From NCBI GenBank assembly GCA_947460875.1, contig CANHGR010000003.1, positions 1-64,000 on the forward strand: a stretch of DNA of 64,000 nt. Direction: 5' to 3'. Origin of the DNA: Sphingobacteriaceae bacterium. Lineage in GTDB: Bacteria; Bacteroidota; Bacteroidia; Sphingobacteriales; Sphingobacteriaceae. Made by a program: the position numbers and the translations under genes. This document shows, piece by piece, positions 28,592 through 37,657 of this stretch (position 1 is its first letter; each line of letters begins with the position of its first letter). The notes beneath the pieces were generated by a model. That model did not search any database. It saw only the letters and a program-made list of their open reading frames with translations, and was not told where the DNA came from.

Positions 28592-29766
28592 TGACTTTAT
28601 ATTTTGGAGTACTCACCTTAATTCTGACGCTTATATCAACTTTTTATAATGCAAAGGTTAATAAAGCTATATTCTATTTGTCGGGATTTTTGATATCAAT
28701 TACTATGTACGGCCTGGCTCATTATTATTATTTTAGTGGTGAGTCGGTATTTATTTTTAGCATCATAAATATTCACTTTTTGCCAGTATACTATTTATCA
28801 GGGCCCATGCTTTTTTTCTATGTACGAAGTACCCTAAAAGATAATTCACAATTATCAAAAATTGACCTTTTGCATTTCCTTCCTTTTTTAATTGGCTTGA
28901 TTTATATTATACCTTATTCATTTCAAAGTTTCGAATTTAAAATTGATTTTAATACCAAACTTCTAGCTGATAATGGGCTTATAAAATCAACACATATAAA
29001 ATCTTTCTTTCCCAATTATATCAATCTTGTAGCTAGGCCAGTATTTTTATTATCCTATGCGCTAGGAAGTGCTTATCTCATTTTTAAGTATTCAAGGTTT
29101 AAAAAACGGAAATATTCACCATTGATTCAAAGAAATAACATGGTTAAATGGCTGAAAACTGTTGTACTGATTGCCTTCATTTTAAGCTTTTTTTACATCA
29201 TCATCACCTACAAATATTTATCCACGAACCTGGTTGTTAAACAATTGATCAATGAAATGGAAGTGAGTATACTCGCAGGTATTTGCTACTGCATTATACC
29301 TATTTGTATTTTAATATTTCCGAGTGTTTTATATGGCATTCCTAGAGTATCAAAAGGCCCAAGCAAGTATTTAGATGAAAGCAACAGACAAGCTATTCTT
29401 CAATCAAATGAACCATTGGAAGCAACTGCAAAAGATATTTTAAACTTTTTAAATGAATCTGAAGCATATTTAAATCCTAAATTTAGTATCCAGGACTTGA
29501 TTAACGGTTTGGGGATACCTAAGCACCATGTTTATTATTGTTTTAATAATATCATCCAAAATAAATTCACAATCATAAAATCAGAGCTCAGGGTCAACTA
29601 CGCTAAAAAATTACTCTTATCGAGTAAAGCAAAAGACTTGACTATGGAAGGAATTGGGATGGAATCAGGCTTTGCTTCAAAATCAAATTTCTTTGCTGTT
29701 TTTAAAGAATTTACCGGAAAAACTCCTTTAGAATTTATTGAGGCAGAGCAAGTTGAAAAGCACTAA
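28591..29766 (+). CDS. Membrane-bound AraC-family regulator (7TM-like N-terminus), copy 2
   Basis: A 391-residue paralogue of the preceding gene with the same layout: about seven N-terminal membrane segments, a soluble linker, and an AraC-type helix-turn-helix at the C-terminus (GMESGFASKSNFFAVFKEFTGKTPLEFI). Shared landmarks include the YHLSAPMLYFY / YYLSGPMLFFY segment and the GIPKHHVYYCFNNII / DVPKHRLYPCFNTIL first helix-turn-helix. The ATG overlaps the upstream stop codon by one base. The pair probably arose by tandem duplication and may form a heteromeric regulator, which is an inference. Confidence 0.85.
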   Translation: MTLYFGVLTLILTLISTFYNAKVNKAIFYLSGFLISITMYGLAHYYYFSGESVFIFSIINIHFLPVYYLSGPMLFFYVRSTLKDNSQLSKIDLLHFLPFLIGLIYIIPYSFQSFEFKIDFNTKLLADNGLIKSTHIKSFFPNYINLVARPVFLLSYALGSAYLIFKYSRFKKRKYSPLIQRNNMVKWLKTVVLIAFILSFFYIIITYKYLSTNLVVKQLINEMEVSILAGICYCIIPICILIFPSVLYGIPRVSKGPSKYLDESNRQAILQSNEPLEATAKDILNFLNESEAYLNPKFSIQDLINGLGIPKHHVYYCFNNIIQNKFTIIKSELRVNYAKKLLLSSKAKDLTMEGIGMESGFASKSNFFAVFKEFTGKTPLEFIEAEQVEKH

Positions 29767-30519
29767 AAATGCTAAAAAGTGATTGGCGAAACCTTAGCTA
29801 GAACCAAGTTATATTTTTTTTGTAAACAAGCAAAGCCTGGAAAATTGGATAGTTTAGCTAACTAACAGATGCTGGTGCAGCTGACTCCTCGGAAAAAACC
29901 GAGCATTCATAATGGAGGTTTCTTTAATTACTTATCAGTTCCAACAAAGCAATTAATAAATTGATTGCATCCAAGTGAATAATTTATGCGATTTTTAAAT
30001 AGTCAAACTGTATGTCTTCGAACTAAAGTGGACTAACTCTTAAGGAGTGTTTTCAATTAACTTAGAGCTAACCTATTTACGTTACTGATGTTGAAATTTC
30101 TCCTTTTCAGTTTTTCATAATCCTCCTTTATTTTTTAACTAATTCAGTCCACTTGTTGCGGACGATTTACAAATTTCAAAAACTATGGAAAATATATGAA
30201 AAATAAAGAAAAAATGAGATAGCACTAAAAAGCATCCCAGATTGAATATCAATCAAAAAAAAGAAACAGAATGAAATACGGTCTTTATAACCTACAAGCA
30301 GAGGGTCAAGGGCGACCCATAGCTCCAGACTAAACACCCTGAAATTAACTCGTTGACTGCTTAAGCGCAGGATAAAATACCAATTCGAAATATTATATTT
30401 AAGTTCTCCAAAGTCGGCTAACCTAGATAAGGAAGAAATCAACACCTGTATCCATGGATATAGATGTTAATGATGTAAATAGATGATATATAAAGACTGT
30501 TCATTTTAATTTTCAAGTT
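29767..30519. other. 753-bp intergenic region without a convincing gene
   Basis: It contains a small palindrome, CTCGG-AAAAAA-CCGAG, near 29887-29905 after the regulator pair, a short segment bounded by inverted repeats at 30026-30154, and otherwise AT-rich sequence. An 89-codon minus-strand frame (30176-30445) has no family features and is probably chance. Confidence 0.55.
30026..30154. mobile_element. Possible IS-derived scar or MITE-like segment with 9-bp inverted ends
   Basis: AAGTGGACT at 30026-30034 and its exact inverse AGTCCACTT at 30146-30154 bound 129 bp. Inside, read on the minus strand, an AAAGGAGGATTATGAAAAAC start region is followed by a shifted frame reading KRRNFNIS. This recalls the KRRNFxxxFKAKVALE opening of some IS3-type OrfA proteins. 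No transposase remains, and the identification is tentative. Confidence 0.35.
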
Positions 30520-30885
30520 GTGCAAAAAAGGATACTAATTTTTGACGATGATATAGACATACTTTCTATATGTAGCTTTATCCTCGAAGAGCAACACTGG
30601 GAGGTTCACACATCTACAAACTGTAATAATATTATCGAAAAAGTCAGAAAGGTTAACCCAGATATAATATTGATGGACAACTGGATTCCAGATACTGGCG
30701 GAATTGTGGCAACGCAAATGCTAAAAAATGACCCTGACCTAAAGAAAATTGGCGTGATCTACTTTTCTGCAAATAATGATATTGAAACCTTGACTAAAGA
30801 AGCGGGCGCCGATACCTTTTTAGCCAAGCCATTTGATATTGTTGACCTTGAAAAGGCGATTAACGGCTTAATAAATAAAATCTAG
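30520..30885 (+). CDS. Single-domain response regulator (receiver only)
   Basis: A 121-residue receiver domain with a GTG start. The acidic pocket is at D9-D11 (IFDDDID), the likely phospho-acceptor is D53 (LMDNWIPD), the conserved Ser/Thr is S83 (YFSANND) and the lysine is K103 (LAKPFD). No output domain follows, so it would act by phosphotransfer or protein contact. No histidine kinase lies nearby. It ends 10 bp before the convergent recO gene. Its partner and role are unknown. Confidence 0.85.
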   Translation: MQKRILIFDDDIDILSICSFILEEQHWEVHTSTNCNNIIEKVRKVNPDIILMDNWIPDTGGIVATQMLKNDPDLKKIGVIYFSANNDIETLTKEAGADTFLAKPFDIVDLEKAINGLINKI

Positions 30886-30895
30886 TGCCGTTCGA

Positions 30896-31621
30896 CTATG
30901 CACTTAAGACTTCTTCGAGTATTCGGTGGGACTTAACTTCGCCGAAATTATCAAGATGGAGCCTGTAATAATCCAATAAATATTCTAGCAGAGCCCTTCT
31001 ATCATTTCCGGGAATTTTGATCTGATCTGTTTGGTCAAAAGTGCTGTTAATAAGATCAGACCAATATTTCTTGTACGGCAGCTCAAGCACAAAAAGATGG
31101 GTCGGTTTTGTATTGCAGTAGACCCCATTTTTAAGATCAAAAAAAGGCGCATTACTATTTAAACTATCGGGGTAGAAGCCAAGAAATTGTGTGAGTCGCA
31201 TTAGAAAAAATAGGTGAAAATTTTCAGTACCCTCAGTTATTTCATCTAATAATTCTATGCTATGAAAAACGTATTCAAACAACGTTTGATCTGGATCTTG
31301 ATGCCTAATTGACTTATACAAGACTTCATTTAAGAACAGAGCTAAAGCGCTTTTTACTGTATCGTATGGAATATTTTGAAGAATATGCGCCTGACGTAAT
31401 TCTGCAACCCGCTGAATATTACCGCCTGGCTTATAGTAGACAACCATATCAAGCAGATGTAAGGGCTGAAGCATGTTTTGCCTGATTTTTGCCTTTGGCT
31501 TCTTCACTCCATTGATTAGGTACGATTGCAAACCAAACTTTTCCGTTAGAATCTGTACAATGACACTGCTTTCAGAATAGTCGGTTGTCTTTAATACAAT
31601 ACCACGCGTTTTATGAAGCAT
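30896..31621 (-). CDS. recO: DNA repair protein RecO
   Basis: A 241-residue RecO, the mediator that helps load RecA in RecF-pathway gap repair. Visible features are the OB-fold start MLHKTRGIVLKTTDYSESSVIVQILTE (split here by position: residues 1-27) with the typical YxExSxIVxxxTxxxG pattern, the GVKKPKAKIRQN and LQPL motifs, and a helical C-terminal half. Like many Bacteroidota homologues it seems to lack a zinc-binding cysteine cluster. An in-frame ATG lies nine codons upstream at 31648 inside the dgkA gene. I prefer 31621 because it gives the usual RecO start and sits one base after the upstream stop (TGA-A-ATG), implying translational coupling. Confidence 0.92.
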   Translation of the reverse strand: MLHKTRGIVLKTTDYSESSVIVQILTEKFGLQSYLINGVKKPKAKIRQNMLQPLHLLDMVVYYKPGGNIQRVAELRQAHILQNIPYDTVKSALALFLNEVLYKSIRHQDPDQTLFEYVFHSIELLDEITEGTENFHLFFLMRLTQFLGFYPDSLNSNAPFFDLKNGVYCNTKPTHLFVLELPYKKYWSDLINSTFDQTDQIKIPGNDRRALLEYLLDYYRLHLDNFGEVKSHRILEEVLSA

Positions 31622-31622
31622 T

Positions 31623-31973
31623 TCAAAAGAATTTCGGAACGAAGACAAACAGTCCTAATGTGAACGCAAGTACAGCCGTCAACAAAACGGAGGCAGCAGA
31701 AATATCGTTGATAAGACCTGCATTGTAGTTATAATTGGGTGAAATTAGATCCACAAGTAGTTCAATAAGAGTATTAATTAACTCGGCAATCAGTACCAGA
31801 AAAATAGCTGTAATGATCCAAAGCCACTCGGTGCGTGTGAGACCAACAAAATAAGAAATTAGGAAAATCCCGAGAGCAGCAAAAAGGTGAAATCTAAAAT
31901 TAATCTGCGATACAAAAGCGTATCGTATGCCTTTAAACGCAAATACAAAGCCTTTGAGAAATTTACTGATCAT
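31623..31973 (-). CDS. dgkA: Diacylglycerol/undecaprenol kinase family protein
   Basis: A 116-residue integral membrane lipid kinase of the DgkA family. It has an amphipathic start (KGFVFAFKGIRYAFVSQINFR), three membrane helices, and the conserved catalytic segment AELINTLIELLVDLISP with its glutamates and asparagine, followed by NDISAASVLL in place of the common KDxAAAAVL. Gram-positive and Bacteroidota homologues mostly phosphorylate undecaprenol, recycling the cell-wall lipid carrier. The exact substrate here is inferred. The gene is flanked by a small membrane protein upstream and recO immediately downstream on the same strand. Confidence 0.88.
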   Translation of the reverse strand: MISKFLKGFVFAFKGIRYAFVSQINFRFHLFAALGIFLISYFVGLTRTEWLWIITAIFLVLIAELINTLIELLVDLISPNYNYNAGLINDISAASVLLTAVLAFTLGLFVFVPKFF

Positions 31974-31996
31974 CTGGCAGGAAAAAATAAAACTAG

Positions 31997-32263
31997 TTAA
32001 GGCATTGAGTCTTCTGCCCTTCGAACGGGTTGTTCTGCTTCTTCTTGTGCTTCAGCACGTTCTTCAAGTAGAGCTGCACGCTCTACTTTTCTAATCAAAC
32101 CATATAAAATTAAAAGGAACCCAATGCCAAATAGCACAGTTCCAAGAACCATTGCCCATTTATATACATCTAATTCCTCTAGTTGCAGATACCAACCTGC
32201 CAAGTTCAAACCAACTCCAGCTAACAGCAGTAGAACTCCGCGACGCATATACTTATTTATCAT
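31997..32263 (-). CDS. Small two-helix membrane protein
   Basis: An 88-residue protein starting MINKYMRRG, with two hydrophobic segments (VLLLLAGVGLNLAGWYL and WAMVLGTVLFGIGFLLILYGLI) and a charged, glutamate-rich C-terminal tail. An in-frame ATG lies 12 codons upstream at 32299. A TATATTTA promoter-like box at 32285-32278 falls between the two, which favours the ATG at 32263. It heads the small membrane protein-dgkA-recO group. No known function is visible. Confidence 0.65.
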   Translation of the reverse strand: MINKYMRRGVLLLLAGVGLNLAGWYLQLEELDVYKWAMVLGTVLFGIGFLLILYGLIRKVERAALLEERAEAQEEAEQPVRRAEDSMP

Positions 32264-32277
32264 AATAAAGCTTAGTG

Positions 32278-32285
32278 TAAATATA
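32278..32285 (-). promoter_or_regulatory. Probable -7 element (TATATTTA) for the small membrane protein-dgkA-recO operon
   Basis: It matches seven of eight positions of the Bacteroidota TAnnTTTG element, 15 bases before the preferred ATG at 32263. No clear -33 TTG partner was assigned. Confidence 0.4.
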
Positions 32286-32358
32286 ACGAAATTCTCCAAA
32301 TTAGGTTTTCAGCTACCGCCCTTCTCAATTCATCTTCTAAAGTACGTAGACAATTTCT

Positions 32359-32366
32359 TACCTTTG
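32359..32366 (+). promoter_or_regulatory. -7 promoter element TACCTTTG upstream of ileS
   Basis: A perfect TAnnTTTG element 29 bases before the ATG at 32396. It would place the transcription start near 32372, which argues against the in-frame TTG at 32372 as the translation start. Confidence 0.7.
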
Positions 32367-32395
32367 CATCCTTGAATTTTGGAGTTAAAGCGCTG

Positions 32396-35300
32396 ATGTA
32401 TAAAGAATATAAGCAACTGAATTTATCACAAACCGGAAAGGAGATCTTAGAATATTGGAAAGAGAACCGGATTTTTGAGAAAAGTATTTCAAATCGTCCG
32501 GCCTCCAAACCCTATACATTTTACGAAGGCCCGCCTTCTGCAAATGGCATGCCCGGCATCCACCACGTAATGGCGAGGACAATTAAAGATATCTTTTGCC
32601 GATATAAAACCCTAAAGGGGTTCCAGGTGAAGCGAAAAGGTGGTTGGGATACGCACGGACTGCCGATTGAACTCGCCGTTGAAAAAACCCTAGGCATTAC
32701 AAAAGACGATATAGGCAAAAAAATCTCGGTTGAAGACTATAACGCCGCCTGTCGCAGGGAGGTTATGAAATATACCGATGTTTGGAATGACCTGACCGAA
32801 AAAATGGGCTACTGGGTTGACCTCGATCATCCGTATGTAACCTATGAAAACAATTATATTGAAACACTTTGGTGGATTTTAAAAGAGTTTTATAAAAAGG
32901 GATTGCTATATAAAGGCTACACTGTTCAACCCTTTTCGCCTGCAGCGGGCACCGGATTAAGCTCGCACGAGTTAAACCAGCCCGGAACTTACAGAGATGT
33001 GAAAGACACCTCTATTGTCGCTCAGTTTAGGCTTAGAAGAGATCAGAAACATCCACTTTCGACGACGTTATTTGATAACGAAACTGAAGATACTGTAATT
33101 CTTGCATGGACAACAACGCCTTGGACTTTACCTTCGAACTGCGCGCTTGCAATTGGTAAAAGTATTCGTTACGCAAAAATAAAAACATTTAATCAATACA
33201 CCTTTGAATCGGTAAGCGTGATTTTGGCCAAAGATCTTATTTCTAAACATTTTAGGCCTGAAGGCGAAAACGCTTCCTTTCAAGAATACATAGGAAATAA
33301 AACACAGCTCGCTAATAAAGTCATTCCTTGGACGCTGGAAGCCGAATTTAATGGTGCGGAGCTTCTTGACCTTCGCTACTATCAGTTACTGCCGTACGTT
33401 TCGAACGAAATGCTAGAAAAAGACGCTTTTCGGATTATTCCAGCTGATTTCGTTACCACCGAAGACGGAACTGGTATCGTTCATATTGCATCTGTATTTG
33501 GCGCCGACGATTTTCGAGCTGCGCGTGAAAATGGGGTTCCTTCTGTAATGATAACAGACGATAAGGGCAATGAACTACCGCTTGTTGATCGGTCAGGTAA
33601 GTTTGTAAGCGAAGTAAGCGATTTTGCCGGGCACTACGTAAAAGAAGAATACTATAGTGATCAAGAACGGCAGAAGCCAGATTTCAAACCGACAGATGTT
33701 CTTATTGCAATAAAGTTAAAAGAAGACAATAAAGCATTTGACGTTAAAAAATACGAACATAGTTATCCGCATTGCTGGAGAACAGATAAGCCAGTACTGT
33801 ATTATCCTCTAGATAGTTGGTTTATTAAAACCACTGCAGTCAAGGATCGAATGGTAGAACTTAATAAAACGATCAATTGGAAACCCGAAGCAACGGGTAC
33901 CGGACGATTTGGCAATTGGCTCGAGAATCTTGTCGATTGGAATTTGTCTCGTTCGCGTTTTTGGGGAACGCCTTTGCCTATCTGGCGAAGCGAAGACGGA
34001 TCTGAAGAAACCTGCATCGGTTCTATACAGGAGCTGGAAGCGGAAATTGAAAAATCGATTAAAGCCGGATTTATGCCAGCGGAATCGGTAATTAAAGACT
34101 TACATCGACCGTATGTTGACGATGTAGTTCTGGTTTCGCAAAGCGGGAAAAAGATGCTGCGCGAGCCGGATTTGATCGATGTATGGTTTGATTCTGGAGC
34201 GATGCCATATGCTCAATGGCATTTCCCATTTGAAAATAAAGAAGAGTTTAAACATGCATATCCCGCAGATTTTATCGCCGAGGGTGTAGATCAAACGCGT
34301 GGATGGTTTTTTACTTTACATGCTATCTCGGTAATGTTAAACGACAGCGTAGCATTTAAAAATGTTGTTTCGAATGGCTTGGTCCTGGATAAAAACGGCA
34401 ATAAAATGTCTAAACGTTTGGGCAACGCCGCGGATCCCTTCGAAACCATAGAGCAATATAGTGCCGACGCAACTCGCTGGTACATGATCAGCAATGCATC
34501 CCCCTGGGATAACCTGAAATTTAATACAGAAGGCTTAGATGAAGTGCGCCGTAAATTCTTCGGTACGCTTTACAATACCTATTCATTCTTTACCCTATAC
34601 GCAAATATTGATAAATTTAGCTATCGCGAATCAGAGATTGCTTATCAAGACCGGCCCGAAATCGATCGCTGGATACTATCACTTCTAAATTCCTTAACGG
34701 ATGAAGTTGGCGGTTTTTACGAAGATTTTGAACCCACGAAAGCATGTCGTGCAATACAGGAGTTTGTGGATGAGCACCTGAGCAACTGGTACGTGCGTTT
34801 GTCGCGCCGACGCTTTTGGAAAGGCGATTATACCCAAGACAAAATTTCTGCCTATCAAACACTTTATACATGTCTAAATACTATTGCTAAATTAATGTCG
34901 CCGGTGGCTCCATTTTTCAGTGATCGTTTATATCTTGATCTAAATTCGGTAGCTAAAAAAGAACAATTTGAGTCAGTGCACCTGGCAGATTTTCCAGTGT
35001 ACGATAACGAAGCGATTGATAAACCTTTGGAAGAGCGCATGGCGATTGCTCAAGACATCTCATCAATGATTTTGTCAATACGAAAGAAAAGTAGCTTAAA
35101 CGTTCGGCAGCCACTTAATAAAATTCTTTTACCGATTTTGGATAACCACTTTAGGCTGCAGGTTGAGAAAGTAAAAGATCTAATTTTATCAGAAACCAAT
35201 ATAAAAAACATAGAGTACATCAGCGATACTTCAGGTATCATTAAGAAGAAAATAAAGCCAAACTTTAAGGCTCTGGGACAAAAAGTTGGCAAGGACATGA

Positions 35301-35764
35301 AAGCTGTAACTGAGGCTTTAATTTCTCTTAGTCAGGAAGACATCAGCAAGTTCGAAGCTGAAGGTCGGTTTGAATTAATCGTTCTAAATACCCAATACTC
35401 AATTCATACTACTGAGATAGAAATCATTGCCGAAGACATCCCGGGCTGGCAGGTTTTAAATTCAGGCAGGCTTACCGTCGCTTTAGACGTTACGCTTACA
35501 CCTGAGTTAAAGCAGGAGGGTCTCTCGAGAGAGTTGGTAAACAGAATACAGAATCTGAGAAAAGACTTCGGTTTTGAAGTAACCGACAAAATAGCTGTTC
35601 GAACCAGTTTCAACCCCTACTTTACAGAGGCCATAGACAATAATATATCTTATATTTGCGGCGAAATTCTGGCGGTCTCATTTCAATCTGATGTAGAGCT
35701 AACTGACGGCAGCGCAGTTGAGATTGATAACCACGAATTAATGATTTCAATTACAAGAGCATAG
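32396..35764 (+). CDS. ileS: Isoleucyl-tRNA synthetase
   Basis: A 1122-residue class I synthetase that charges tRNA-Ile. The HIGH-like motif is in PPSANGMPGIHHVMART, the CP1 editing domain sits at about 190-410, the KMSKR loop is in NGNKMSKRLGNA, and an anticodon-binding helical domain follows (DRWILSLLNSL onward). Sequence features such as CRREVMKYTDVWNDLTEKMGYW and the absence of a C-terminal cysteine zinc cluster resemble the eukaryote-like IleRS type 2. The ATG at 32396 is chosen over an upstream TTG because of the promoter position. It is the first gene of an ileS-dksA-like-lspA operon. Confidence 0.97.
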   Translation: MYKEYKQLNLSQTGKEILEYWKENRIFEKSISNRPASKPYTFYEGPPSANGMPGIHHVMARTIKDIFCRYKTLKGFQVKRKGGWDTHGLPIELAVEKTLGITKDDIGKKISVEDYNAACRREVMKYTDVWNDLTEKMGYWVDLDHPYVTYENNYIETLWWILKEFYKKGLLYKGYTVQPFSPAAGTGLSSHELNQPGTYRDVKDTSIVAQFRLRRDQKHPLSTTLFDNETEDTVILAWTTTPWTLPSNCALAIGKSIRYAKIKTFNQYTFESVSVILAKDLISKHFRPEGENASFQEYIGNKTQLANKVIPWTLEAEFNGAELLDLRYYQLLPYVSNEMLEKDAFRIIPADFVTTEDGTGIVHIASVFGADDFRAARENGVPSVMITDDKGNELPLVDRSGKFVSEVSDFAGHYVKEEYYSDQERQKPDFKPTDVLIAIKLKEDNKAFDVKKYEHSYPHCWRTDKPVLYYPLDSWFIKTTAVKDRMVELNKTINWKPEATGTGRFGNWLENLVDWNLSRSRFWGTPLPIWRSEDGSEETCIGSIQELEAEIEKSIKAGFMPAESVIKDLHRPYVDDVVLVSQSGKKMLREPDLIDVWFDSGAMPYAQWHFPFENKEEFKHAYPADFIAEGVDQTRGWFFTLHAISVMLNDSVAFKNVVSNGLVLDKNGNKMSKRLGNAADPFETIEQYSADATRWYMISNASPWDNLKFNTEGLDEVRRKFFGTLYNTYSFFTLYANIDKFSYRESEIAYQDRPEIDRWILSLLNSLTDEVGGFYEDFEPTKACRAIQEFVDEHLSNWYVRLSRRRFWKGDYTQDKISAYQTLYTCLNTIAKLMSPVAPFFSDRLYLDLNSVAKKEQFESVHLADFPVYDNEAIDKPLEERMAIAQDISSMILSIRKKSSLNVRQPLNKILLPILDNHFRLQVEKVKDLILSETNIKNIEYISDTSGIIKKKIKPNFKALGQKVGKDMKAVTEALISLSQEDISKFEAEGRFELIVLNTQYSIHTTEIEIIAEDIPGWQVLNSGRLTVALDVTLTPELKQEGLSRELVNRIQNLRKDFGFEVTDKIAVRTSFNPYFTEAIDNNISYICGEILAVSFQSDVELTDGSAVEIDNHELMISITRA

Positions 35765-35770
35765 AAAAAC

Positions 35771-36154
35771 ATGGAGAACATCGAAAAGACGAAATATTCA
35801 GACTCAGAATTACACGAGTTCAAAGAGTTAATTTCCGACAAATTGCGCGGAGCAAAAGAAGAATTGGCTGCGCTTAGCTTATCATTAAGTAACCCAAATG
35901 TCAATGGCACTGATGATACAGCCGGAACTTACAAAACTTTAGAAGATGGTTCCGCTACATTAGAGAAAGAGCAAATCAACCAACTGGCTGCTCGTCAGAA
36001 AAAGTTTATTGAGAATCTTGAAGCAGCGCTGGTGCGCATCGAAAATAAAACCTATGGTATTTGCCGCGAGACCGGCAAACTTATCCAAAAAGAACGTCTA
36101 CGTGCGGTTCCGCATACCACACTGAGTATGGAAGCCAAACTTAAACAGTCTTAA
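35771..36154 (+). CDS. TraR/DksA-family regulator lacking the zinc cysteines
   Basis: A 127-residue protein of the TraR/DksA family. An N-terminal helical region (LHEFKELISDKLRGAKEEL) forms the expected coiled coil, and the C-terminal part YGICRETGKLIQKERLRAVPHTTLSMEAK matches the zinc-finger segment. Only one cysteine (in YGIC) of the usual four is present, a common state in Bacteroidota members. Family members bind in the secondary channel of RNA polymerase. The role here is inferred. It follows ileS by 6 bp and overlaps lspA by one base. Confidence 0.85.
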   Translation: MENIEKTKYSDSELHEFKELISDKLRGAKEELAALSLSLSNPNVNGTDDTAGTYKTLEDGSATLEKEQINQLAARQKKFIENLEAALVRIENKTYGICRETGKLIQKERLRAVPHTTLSMEAKLKQS

Positions 36155-36804
36155 TGAAAGGTTATAACAAGCCGCTACTAGTAATTTTTACTGTCTTACT
36201 TGCGGATCAACTACTTAAATTCTGGATCAAGCTAAATATGAGCATGGGCCAAGAATTCCAAATTCTTGGCGATTGGTTTATCGTACATTTTACTGAGAAT
36301 AATGGAATGGCCTTCGGACTTGAATTTGGAGGAGAAACGGGCAAGTTAATTCTTACCTTATTTAGAATCGCGGCGGTTTGTGGCATTGCTTATGGAGTAA
36401 TCTACCTGATCCAAAAGAAGTATCATCGAGGATTGATACTCAACATCTCTCTCATTTTAGCCGGAGCTATCGGCAATATTATAGATTCTACCTTTTACGG
36501 CCTTTTGTTTAGTGAGAGTTCTTACTATGAGCCGGCTAAGCTTTTTCCTACAGAAGGCGGATATTCTGGACTATTCCATGGCAAAGTGGTAGACATGTTC
36601 TACTTTCCTATAATCAATACGATCCTTCCAAACTGGGTACCCTTTTGGGGTGGCGAAGACTTTGTCTTTTTCAGACCGGTATTTAACATTGCCGACGCGG
36701 CTATTTCGATCGGCGTTGTTCTAATTTTGATCTACCAGAAAACGTATTTTAAGGAAGAACTTAAAGAAGAAAGCCATCCTCATAGCGAGATAGTGGAAGA
36801 ATAA
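36154..36804 (+). CDS. lspA: Lipoprotein signal peptidase (signal peptidase II)
   Basis: A 216-residue membrane aspartyl protease that removes signal peptides from lipoproteins. It has four hydrophobic segments and the conserved FTENNGMAFGL motif, with the two catalytic aspartates likely in KVVDMFYFP and FNIADAAISIG. It is longer than the usual 160-170 residues because of an insertion (about 115-165) between the third and fourth membrane parts, as in other Bacteroidota. Its ATG overlaps the stop of the DksA-like gene (TAATG), indicating coupled translation. Confidence 0.95.
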   Translation: MKGYNKPLLVIFTVLLADQLLKFWIKLNMSMGQEFQILGDWFIVHFTENNGMAFGLEFGGETGKLILTLFRIAAVCGIAYGVIYLIQKKYHRGLILNISLILAGAIGNIIDSTFYGLLFSESSYYEPAKLFPTEGGYSGLFHGKVVDMFYFPIINTILPNWVPFWGGEDFVFFRPVFNIADAAISIGVVLILIYQKTYFKEELKEESHPHSEIVEE

Positions 36805-36898
36805 AAAAAATTATCAGCTTTACAGTTTTAATTTGCCAAACGTCTTCCTTATGGAATTGGCACGATATTTACATCAACTAAACGTATATATACTTATT

Positions 36899-37603
36899 AT
36901 GAAAAAGATACTCTTCATCGTGTTGCTTGCCATAGTAGCTTTAAGCACGTTTGCTCAAAATATTGACCCTCGCAAAAAAATAGACGTTACGGGCTCTGCA
37001 GAAGCTGAAGTAACTCCCGATATCATCTATTTCGCATTATCCTTAAAGGAATATTTTAAGGATAATGCGATGAAAAATAAAGTAGAAATTGAAGTACTGG
37101 AACAGCAGTTGCAAGCAGCTGTTATAAATGCAGGAATACCGAAAGAGAACTTTATGATTAACAATATATCTAGCTACAACTATGCATGGGAGAAGAAAAA
37201 AGATCCCGGATTTTTGGCGCGGAAACAATATCGCATCAAACTCACTGATCTCACAAAGTTAAATCAGATTATGAGCGCCCTTGATCAAAGGAGCGTTGAA
37301 TACACAACCATTGAAAGTTTTGACTACTCCAAAATAGAATCGTTGAAAAAGGATTTGAAGATCAAAGCCTTACAAGCTGCCCGTGAAAAGGCTACGTATC
37401 TGGCTGAAGGCATAGGCGAAAAACTTGGGGTGGCCTTGGATATACAAGAAGTTAACAATGAATACTATCCGCAACCGATGTATCGTGCTAACGTCATGAT
37501 GAAAGCAGAGGGTATGTCGGCGCAGGATTCAGCGATCCCGGAAATAGATTTTAAAAAGATTAAACTGAATTATCAAATGCGCGCAGTTTTTGAATTGAAA
37601 TAA
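36899..37603 (+). CDS. Secreted SIMPL-domain (DUF541) protein
   Basis: A 234-residue exported protein. The signal peptide MKKILFIVLLAIVALSTFAQ is followed by the SIMPL domain (IDVTGSAEAEVTPDIIYFALSLKEY ... AAREKATYLAEGIGEKLGVALDIQEV). An in-frame start 22 codons upstream (36833) would put hydrophilic sequence before the signal peptide, so I chose 36899. The biochemical role of this family in bacteria is not settled. Some members affect outer-membrane or stress phenotypes. A hairpin terminator follows. Confidence 0.85.
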   Translation: MKKILFIVLLAIVALSTFAQNIDPRKKIDVTGSAEAEVTPDIIYFALSLKEYFKDNAMKNKVEIEVLEQQLQAAVINAGIPKENFMINNISSYNYAWEKKKDPGFLARKQYRIKLTDLTKLNQIMSALDQRSVEYTTIESFDYSKIESLKKDLKIKALQAAREKATYLAEGIGEKLGVALDIQEVNNEYYPQPMYRANVMMKAEGMSAQDSAIPEIDFKKIKLNYQMRAVFELK

Positions 37604-37625
37604 GATTTCTATTTCAAAAAATAAG

Positions 37626-37657
37626 AACCCAATTGCTTCAAGCGCTTGGGTTTTTTT
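37626..37657 (+). terminator. Intrinsic terminator after the SIMPL gene
   Basis: AACCCAA and TTGGGTT form the outer stem around an inner GCTT/AAGC stem, followed by seven T residues. It lies 22 bp after the stop codon. Confidence 0.8.

Noticed and set aside
30285-30330. tRNA-like string CTACAAGCAGAGGGTC suggestive of a tRNA 3' half or attachment site
   Set aside because: No TTCGA T-loop, no acceptor stem and no integrase gene nearby. The folded form does not give a cloverleaf.
30176-30445. 89-codon minus-strand open frame
   Set aside because: Aromatic-rich composition without family motifs, placed in an AT-rich intergenic region with no promoter or neighbouring partner.
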